Assembly: GCA_021014325.1 (NCBI GenBank)
Contig: CM037472.1
Location: 22,987,063-23,051,062, forward strand
DNA from: Plazaster borealis
Lineage: Eukaryota; Echinodermata; Asteroidea; Forcipulatida; Labidiasteridae
DNA: 64,000 nucleotides
Reading direction: 5' to 3'
The notes beneath the pieces were generated by a model. It had not been told where the DNA came from. It did not search any database and saw only the letters and a program-made list of their open reading frames with translations. How positions within the stretch are numbered: the stretch's first letter is position 1; each line of letters begins with the position of its first letter. Positions 55,800 through 64,000 of the stretch are shown one piece after another. The translations under genes were made by a program, and so were the position numbers.

Positions 55800-56045
55800 T
55801 GGGAGTACAGTACAGGTAATGGCTCAGTAGTTTCTTCCCTAACTTTCCACATCTGTGGACCCGGGTTTGAATCCTGCACAGGGAGCCTTGCGTATCAAAT
55901 GGGTTTTCAACCCTACCTTATTGGGTGGGTTTTCCCCAGTTGGGGGGTTTTCCAACCACATCTAAAAACTGACATTTCTTCATCATCTCCACACACGTAT
56001 CTTGAGGCCTACGGGTCAAAGCGATAGTCACTTTTGAGAGCCCCT
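55800..56045 (+). mobile_element. tRNA-derived SINE, family C (copy 4, diverged)
   Basis: Box B GGTTTGAATCCTGC, body with AATGGGTTTTCAACCCTACC and GGGGGGTTTTCCAACCACATC. The tail is different (TTACCAGAAAGAAGTAATAA), suggesting a chimeric or separate subfamily. Confidence 0.65.
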
Positions 56046-58473
56046 TAGTTTTATTACCAGAAAGAAGTAATAACAATAAATTTGATCATTACATAAAATC
56101 CAGCATCCTAACGATCTAGGTATTAACTTATAAATTTCCATTAATTTAAATAGCAGCTGAGCTATATTACAGCTTTTCTTCTGGAATCTCATTCCATCTC
56201 ATTCTCATTTACAAAGGGAAAATGACTTAACTGAGTGGCTTTAAATGATTTCTACAACGGAAGGCTGATCGGCAGTCTTTAAGCCCACCTCGAATCCACC
56301 CTGAAACATCTACATAACACTTTAAACACTCAACCATTTCCTGGACGGCTTTGATAATATCAACTGATATCTCTAACATCTGTTTATATGACAAGGAAAA
56401 ACTTTCCCTGCGAAAGCAATTCCGGGGGTTTACAATTATGATCAATTTACGGCAGACATGAAACACGGTAAATCAGTCCGCTTACGGCGGCCGTAAATCC
56501 TTGATGAGTATTTGGAATATGTCACCACTAATTCCCCCAGGAGGATTTATAATTTTCGGTTATGAATTTTGTCTACAAACAGATTGAAAGTGGTTTTTAA
56601 TGGGGAAGTTAAAAAAAAAATTTAAAAAAAGTGTAAGTGTGGTGAACTATGAATCATTCAATGTTTGTACGAACATGTACTTGTCTGAACTTTGGGACAA
56701 CTGATGGATGTTCAAGTCATAATGTACGTTACACTGATGCATTGCATCAAGAGGCTCTGCAAACATTTGCATATATTGCAATCAGGTTTTATTTAGAATT
56801 AGCATTAAACATAAACTGGGAGAAAGTTTCCATGGATTATCAAAGAGATTTTCAAATTTGTTCATCAGAACATAGATAGATTGGTTTATTTTTGGGGAAC
56901 ATTCTGCAGATTCAGGGAGAGTTGGTGGCTCTGTGCATCATATGCTTTTAAACTCAGCAACACAAATTCTCCACAATCCAGCTCCCCCCCACCCCTCTGA
57001 ATTGTGGTTTTGATATTATTCAGTGCACCCTTGCCAAACCAAACTATGCTTTTAATAGTATGTTAAATTTTCATTGGGGATAAAGAATAATTTATTAGTT
57101 GTGTTTGTTTCTCATCAACTAAATCGTTGCAGTACCCGCTACTAAAACAAAACATAGGATTCAAACTGCCTCTAGCTACCGGGCAAACTTGGTGGTTTAG
57201 TGGTACGATATCTGCTCTAGAATTGCACAGGTTGTGGGTTCGAGTCCCACCCAAGTAATATGCACAATGATTTTTTCCACAGGACTCAGGAAAGTACTGA
57301 GTATACAGTGCCTACCACACCAACGTCATTAAGCCTGCCTTTTGGTACTATTCAGCGTGTATTTTCCTTCCATCCTTTTTGCACTACTGCACGCTAGACC
57401 ACCATGAGTGTGCACGCATAGGCCGGTTGGTCCGCTAAAAACTTGACGCACGATCATTAAAAGCACAGATTCACTGAGGCGTTAGTGTCTATGCGCTGAT
57501 TCACCTCATCGAATGGTACATTCCATCTTTCAACTCATGAAAATATTCTCACCATCGCACTCATAGACATTCATTATTCGTATAATACAAGATGAAGTAC
57601 ACCTGTTCAGGTACATATTCAAGCCTTTCACATAATTTACCCATGATATTTAAGGAATTGTGCCACAAAAATGATTTGTTGTCAAATTCAAATTACAGTC
57701 ATCAACAGCCAGAGCGCACACTAAGCGATGTACATCGCCATTCAGTTTCAATTAAAACGAGCAAGAAGACAACTCAAGCATACACGAATGCGCAGGGATT
57801 TGATCACATTATGAGGCGCTGCACAGTTTATCCTTGTTTTTGACAATAAGGAATGACTCAACCAGCCTCCACTACCTGTGCTCAGTCCCTCATCCCCCCC
57901 CCCCTACCTGAATGAAAACACAACAAGCCTCTGGACCCAGAACCATTGACTGGATACTCCCAACGGGCCCGTTCGTTTTAATTAAAAAGAATCCCCCATC
58001 AAATCGCACTGTACATTCTTCTCATGATGTAAAATTACCCTACATGATATCTTCCGGCAAGAACTGAATACGGCGGTAAGAACGGATAAACAAAACGTAA
58101 ATCATAAATACGGGTAAATCAGAGAGCGTAGCGTGTGTGCGTGATGGGACTTGAATAACACTGGCTTCGATGCCTACTGGATAAAATGAGAAAATTGTTT
58201 TCATCTTCGGCTGCTGTAAACTGGGAAGGCTAAATGCAGTCAAGGTGGTAAACTAAACTGGATTATCTGCACGTCCTTGACTTGTTAATATCCAAGAATC
58301 TGATCCACTTAAGAAAAGCGTGACGACAATAAGAACTTTGGTGACTCTTTCTGGACAACATGTCTTAGAGAAGCTGATTAATAAGAATAAAGATTATATC
58401 TGAAGCTCTGACAGTATGGTTATTTTTATTTATTTATTTTTTTGGACAGAGTTAACCATCCATTTTTAATTAG

Positions 58474-58606
58474 TTAAGCGATACTTCCTGCGAATGCGAA
58501 TGCGAATTTTGGGGACGCAATAATAGCTACGCGCTGTTTTTCCAATTGTGACGCAAGAAAATTCGCTTCGCACGAAGCATTCGCAGGAAGTATGAACCGG
58601 GCTTTA
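58474..58606. mobile_element. Family C' foldback MITE (copy 2)
   Basis: Left ATACTTCCTGCGAATGCGAA, right GCATTCGCAGGAAGTATGAAC then CGGGCTTTA. The left terminal GCCCGGTTC part has decayed to TTAAGCG. About 130 bp. Confidence 0.8.
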
Positions 58607-58744
58607 CTGGATTAAGAACAAAGCTTCCTATGCACAAGCTACCCGTACCCCGTAGTGTATCTGGTCATTAGCTGAAAATTTCTGACCAAAGGAAAAAAGA
58701 TTGTCACTTCACAGATCTTTAGATCTAAACTGAGCAATTCATGT

Positions 58745-58975
58745 ATCGTTCTCCTTTAACAGTGGTCCGCTGGCCAAATACCAGTTAAAACACCTGAGGA
58801 CCAGTCACAATTCACTCCAAGTGGTCCGGCTGGCTAGTTCAGTGTTGAAAAGCATCCCTATTTAATAGGCCTATAAAGTATGGACTTGTGAAATAGCTGG
58901 TGGACTAGTGAAATGGCAGCTAACTAGTCCTGCTGGCCAGTCACTGAAAAAGTTCAGGGCAAACCCTGTTCATGT
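58745..58975 (+). repeat. Dispersed repeat family F (copy 2)
   Basis: Colinear with 14470-14680, from ACAGTGGTCCGCTGGCCAAA to CTGGCCAGTCACTGAAAAAG. Confidence 0.7.
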
Positions 58976-61014
58976 GGGTCACCTGGTGAATAATGTCAAG
59001 GAAATAATTCTAAGACTATGAGGGGCTGCTAGACGAATTAGGCCCCAATGGGTCAATTATGGGGCTCCCTGACAACTGAAAATAACATTTTGTATATAAT
59101 TCCAAAAACACAAGCAATTTTTAGGATGACAAATCTCATGGACTCCTGGGAGAATTTCAACAACAACAAATGTTGCGATTGAAATACAATGTAAACTATT
59201 TGGTCGAAAACGAAGTAATACATTCATTAAATAATTTCAGCAATTTAAAAAGCTATGTAAATCCTATGGATGAGGCATACATTATAAGCACATCTGCAAA
59301 ACTGTTGAAGACATAGGGAAATTCACACCCAACACTCTCTGCAGCTCCTAGTTCAGGTTCCCTGGAGCTTGTCTACACTCAAAAGTACAAGAGTTCTCCA
59401 CCCTCAAAAAAGAAGAAGAGAAGTCTTGAAATAAATAACTAATATTAACAACTCAACAATCATGCAGCCAGCTTTATCATCAGAGCGTGTGTCATCCAGA
59501 GGGATATAGAGGTGGATTATTAGAACACCTTCCAGCACATTCCTTCGGGGGAAGACAAAAATATACTGGCTTTGCAAAAAGGGGGAACTCCGTAACTCAA
59601 CACACAACATAGTCAGTCAATTAGATTGAAGAAAAAAACCTGCACCAAATATTCAGAGATGATTGTAAATTTAATCAAGCTCGGCAGTTCACCTGTACTG
59701 TGTCTGTGATCCCCTTGCCATCATCCAGCGCAGAGGGTCCAGCCCTGAGGTGAGATGTCACAAGAGCCTATGATACCCATAGGATGATACCCACTAGACA
59801 ATAGCAACTGGGTTACCATAAGGTGATTCAGAAACCCATTCATGGGGGGGCTAGAGGGCACCCAGTTCATAACTGGGTGGATCTTGTGTGGGTGTAAGCC
59901 TCTTCATTTCATGGTTTTTTACAGGTACGTGTAAAATCAAAATATGCAAGACTCCTGTGAAAAAAAACATACAAGACTGGACTCCTGACCCCAATCTCAT
60001 TCCATTTCAGGGGAGAAAATTATGACAAGAATTACGAGTGTTTATACGAGAAGGGAAGGGCAACAATCATGCACCCTACACAGTGCTCCCTTTTAGCGGC
60101 CAAGCACTGAAAAAAAATAGTTTGGGAATGAATATGATATCAATATTGATTAGGAGTGTATGTTTTCTCTATAAAAAAAACCATGTAAATTCTGCTTCAA
60201 ATTCTCTATCTTTTTCATGTGAAAGAAGGGGAAAAGCTTTGACAAAAAGGCCTCACTAAACAGATGAAATTGAAAAAAAATAAAAAATGTGAAGAGACAA
60301 AAATTACTATGTTAATGACAGAACTAATAAATAACAAACCTGGCATTGCTGGAAAACCAAACAAAAATAATCTAATAAACGAGATCCTTGGTTTGACCTG
60401 GAGGTCAACATAAGGTGTGAAGTCTATGAATGATTTAAGGGGTACCAGGGAAGTAATGAACTGTCAAAATGCAATTAGGGTGTAGTTAATGTCTCCATCC
60501 CCCTGAGGGGCCCAGTTAATGATTAAATGTAGAGGCCACCTCGCACTATGATCGGAGGTAAAGAACCTTGCTGATTTCAGAATGAATATGGTGGTATGTG
60601 GTACCTTTGTGTATGCCCTGATGACTGATAATACTTCTCCATGATGTTTCCATAGAAAAAGCATAAAAAAGGAAACGGTAAAACGGATCTTGGATTGATG
60701 AAGGTATTTGGTTCAAAATGAAACTGGGGTACTCCTGGGTTTCATTTTTTGACAGGAAATTTCAAAATTACAAGGACATGTAGATCACACCCATTTTATG
60801 GTTTCTGTAAATGTAATATAACATTCCCATCTTATGTAATTTCTATGTTCTTTTCAGGAGTTTCATTCAAACTGCTTCACTAAAAATTGTGACAAAAGGA
60901 AGGGGGTGTTTCAAAGACACAAAATTTTATGCATTGTGTTTGAACATAGAGCTAGCTCTATGGTTTGAATGAATCTTCCACAGGGTGACTCAGTGCACAT
61001 TCCTTAAGGTAGGG

Positions 61015-61340
61015 TCATAGATTGGTTTTTGTCAAGGTAATGCTGATTTATAGGGACAATTATCAAGAAAGATTCAATAAAATTCACCTGTGAAAGTTTC
61101 AGCTGAACACATTGTCTACTTGCTGAGAAAACAGCAAAAAAAACCTGTCACAGTATTTTCACAAGAACCTTGAGTCCATCCACGTTTAGCGAGGTGATAG
61201 CGGGTATTTACCGCATCTCTGGCCGCAGCATTCGCGAACAGACACCAACCCTCAGAAATCTAAGAAACGATTCGTGCATGAATTGTTTCTCAGATTCAAA
61301 TGTTTAGGGGTGAAAAATTGTACAAACCATATTACTTTAC
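61015..61340 (+). repeat. Diverged relative of the family B' element
   Basis: ACCTGTGAAAGTTTCAGCTG, AGAAACGATTCGTGCATGAA and TTTCTCAGATTCAAATG recall family B' and the segment at 46440. Ends are unclear. Confidence 0.35.
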
Positions 61341-61736
61341 AGGGAATCCTTTCTCAAAATAAGTTTTTTTATGGTCATTCATTTTTAGATTACTTACCAA
61401 CACAAAACACAAAATACATGGAAGTATACCATTGTGCATAAAGAATATGGTTTATGCACACACAGGTGTACATATTGCCCCCCTTCCATGGAATTATTTT
61501 TAATATCATTTTCAACAGAATGGTTGCCAGCACCTGCAGAAGACAGGAGTTACATCACACTGTCCAATTAAAGTCAATTACTGATGACTGTGAAGGCCCC
61601 TTAACTATCTCTCTGCTTCATCCAGTGGATAACTCCCCATGAACTGCAAGTACAAATGCACTTTCCATCAACTGACCGTTACATCGGGCCTGGAAGTACA
61701 CAGAGGTCATCAGAGCTGCCATCATTTACATCTTGT

Positions 61737-61845
61737 AATCAGGGAGATTTTGTACAACAATCGGGGAGATTTTGCACAACAATCAAGGAGATTTTGTTCA
61801 ACAATCAGGGAGATTTTGTACAACAATCAGGGAGATTTCTAAAAT
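61737..61845. repeat. 22-bp tandem repeat, five units
   Basis: Unit CAATCAGGGAGATTTTGTAC-AA, five copies with single-base differences. It merges into a dispersed repeat (GGTTCATTTTCAGGGAAC, AGAATCAGGGAGAGTTGG) also present at 44213-44270 and 56868-56940. Confidence 0.8.
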
Positions 61846-62564
61846 TGCATTCAAAATATTTAGGGACAAAGATTCCATAATCTGGGAGATTGTCACAATT
61901 TGTCACCAGAACATGGAAAGATTGGTTCATTTTCAGGGAACAACTTTCTGCAGAATCAGGGAGAGTTGGCAGGTCGTGTCATAAACTCTGTTGCCCCTGG
62001 TCTTGGCCCTTGTGCCCCCTTCAAAATGTTTCCCACGGACTTTTAAGATTTTCCAATGGAAGTACCCTTCAAAACATGAAAATGGCCTTGCCCCCTCAAA
62101 GATGAAATTCAGGCTTGTTACATGTTTGTAATATTGTCTTAGTAATAATACACATTTGAAGCAGTACTGATTTTTACACGGTAGAGCAACGAGGAACGTT
62201 CTATTCTAATTCCACACAGTGCAGTATCACCATACACATCATCGCAGTATTGACCCATTATATCCCCTTATTATTAGTCGTCTGTTGGCAGATTGGTAAT
62301 TCTCAGAGTGCGCTACAGATAAGGATCTCCCTTGATACTGGGTGCCAATGAACTTCCATGAACCTGATCAACCCTCACCTACCACATACATCATGGCCAT
62401 GGTTTGAGGAAGGGCTGAATGATCGTAATTGGTGACCCGTTATCACAAAATGAGCCTGAAAATTGTTATTTTGACAAATGTGGATGATGACATTTCTGAA
62501 TTCAGTACAAAAAAAGCTCCCCAACGGTATCCAACACTTGGGGGTTTATTCTAAAGCTTGACCA

Positions 62565-62758
62565 GAGCCCAACTTCATAAAGCTTTTTAGCAGAAAATTC
62601 TGCTAAGCAAATTTCTTTGCTAAGCAAGAAATGAGTGGGGTACCATTCACAGCAATGGTCAATGTATGGTATTTTGGCTGGTAACCTATTTTTCCTAAGC
62701 AAGAGTTTTCTGTGCTTAGCATGTTTTTGTGCTTATATGCTTTATGAAATTGGGCCCT
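62565..62758. mobile_element. Family A foldback MITE
   Basis: Left GAGCCCAACTTCATAAAGC, right TGCTTTATGAAATTGGGCCC, interior GGTATTTTGGCTGGTAACC. An extra internal hairpin, GCAGAAAATTCTGC, sits at about 62590. Confidence 0.75.
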
Positions 62759-63484
62759 GATCACTCATTCCAATGTGTTCACAAGTTCAACTTGTACATG
62801 TACTTTTGGTTATACCTGCTGATAACATATCGGGACTTTAGGCTCATTTTGTGGCAACAAGTCACATAAAAAGGGCCTACATATGTACATTTGTACACAT
62901 ACATCAGGCATGATATTTGGTCCTCGGTAAAAAGTTAAAACGAAATTGTACGGGCCCAAGGGCTGAACTACTTCTTCATATATAAGCTCATAAGGTGTAG
63001 GGTTTGATAGACTTTTCAGGCTATTTAATCACAGTTATTCTGATTTTTCCTTGGGCAAAAACAAAATTCAATAAATACAAAAATTGGACTAAAGTAGGCA
63101 TAATATAATGCCTGATACATGCTGTGCACAAGTAAAAAAGAAAAATACCAAACACAATGTACACCTTCATACAGAGAATAGCACTCTGCAATAATGACGT
63201 AACTTTTGCTCAAAATACCTGTATGTCAGACAAACATTCCACCATCTAGCTCTCACGCGATCATCGCATTGGTGCACCAGACTGCAGTAGTACAGTCAGT
63301 ACACGCAAGTAAACATAACGCTTTGACATGTACGCGCGCGTACGTTAGTGACATTTGACACGTTGTCTGAGATCCGAATGCAGAGTGCTATTGTAAAAGA
63401 TTGTTCGATGTACTTCAAGTGTATACATGTATGCAAGCTTCAGGTACAATCCCCAAAAACAAAACAGTGTAAAAAAAATTCATA

Positions 63485-63949
63485 AGGCCAAGTAGCAAAA
63501 GTAACGAGTTTCTCGTCCGGACTAAAAAACAAAAGGAGGAGGCAGGGTTTTACTATTTACTATTTTTCAATTTTTTGCTATTTTTTTCCAAGATGGCCAC
63601 CATGCTACATATTATTATGGCTGGCCAAGGTATATTTATACACAGATATTGTGCTATTTGAGTATACTGATGCAATGTATAACAAAACAAATGATTTGTA
63701 TCATTTTAGTCCATTTGCCAAGCAAGTTTTTAAAATTCAGAAACGGCTATTGTATTGCAAAGGTGAAAAAAGAGTCTTGAACAAATTTTTATAGGCAAAA
63801 ATAAACCAAGGAACTTCATGTGTATTTTTAAAATTTTCCTTTTTTTTGTTTTGCATTTTTTCTGAATAGCAAATATTTTTAAAAAGGAGGCGGCGGCCAG
63901 AAAGGAGACGGGCGGGGACGAGAAACTTGTTACTTTTGTCACTTGGCCT
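63485..63949. mobile_element. TIR element of about 465 bp (family G)
   Basis: Left AGGCCAAGTAGCAAAAGTAA then CGAGTTTCTCGTCCGG, right GGACGAGAAACTTGTTAC then TTTTGTCACTTGGCCT. The arms match over about 34 bp with a few differences. The flanks (CATA and AATA) give no certain target duplication. Interior AT-rich, no coding sequence. Confidence 0.75.
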
Positions 63950-64000
63950 AATACATGTAAATGCATTTCTGTCTTGATGTACTGAGCTTCATTCCCATAT

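Larger units (their letters stand above)
54050..64000. other. Region upstream of the last visible PTK7 exon: no coding exon recognised
   Basis: I searched the minus strand for a signal peptide exon and an Ig1 exon and the plus strand for other genes, and found none with credible borders and conserved residues. It is probably the long first intron or introns of PTK7. Recognised contents are listed separately. A tRNA-like SINE head (GGTTCGAGTCCCACCC near 57236) is at 57190-57350, and C-runs lie near 54206 and 57894. I see nothing in 59000-61000 beyond AT-rich sequence. Confidence 0.5.

Noticed and set aside
59693..59744. Small minus-strand exon (52 bp, TCAG acceptor and GTGAAC donor) as a PTK7 upstream exon
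   Set aside because: Too short for an Ig half, the open frame starts in a phase that does not fit the phase 1 Ig pattern, and no family residues are recognised.

Overview
The window is animal nuclear DNA: genes are split by long AT-rich introns with GT-AG borders, and the space between exons is full of short dispersed repeats. Protein sequences and exon phases fit a deuterostome invertebrate. An echinoderm, probably a sea star, is my best guess. This rests on protein similarity recalled from vertebrate orthologues and on repeat style, not on a database search.

Four conserved protein-coding genes can be read from splice-consistent exons. (1) 4740-10199 (+) is the C-terminal part of an ARHGAP11A-like protein; its RhoGAP domain should lie upstream of the window. 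(2) 15792-18718 (-) is a complete AP2S1, the 142-residue sigma subunit of the AP-2 clathrin adaptor. (3) 19061-30984 (+) is a complete POLR1C in 11 exons, 345 residues, a shared subunit of RNA polymerases I and III. (4) 40769-54049 (-) is PTK7, a Wnt/planar-cell-polarity pseudokinase receptor. It shows six Ig domains, the membrane segment and the kinase-like domain; Ig1 and the signal peptide are not found. AP2S1 and POLR1C are head to head, with 342 bp between start codons. POLR1C and PTK7 are convergent, about 9.8 kb apart. The genes are unrelated in function; what links them is position, and POLR1C and PTK7 are also neighbours on human 6p21.1.

Layout: 72-1991 is a compact LTR retrotransposon with identical 213-bp LTRs, a 5-bp target duplication, a tRNA-Ser primer site and a polypurine tract. 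It carries only a frame-broken gag and no pol. 1992-4739 is apparently intronic or upstream sequence of ARHGAP11A. 10200-15791 holds the two 3' ends, SINEs and foldback elements. 30985-40768 is intergenic or UTR sequence with foldbacks and two minisatellites. 54050-64000 holds only repeats that I can recognise.

The repeat fraction is the most unusual part. It includes nine copies of one palindromic MITE family, a nested palindrome with a MITE at its centre, a near-perfect hairpin in an AP2S1 intron, at least three tRNA-derived SINE families, minisatellites that appear to have grown inside one MITE family, and a repeat with a degenerate hammerhead-ribozyme-like core. I do not see a clearly new multi-gene system. 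The best candidates for something undescribed are the gag-only retrotransposon and the hammerhead-like repeat.
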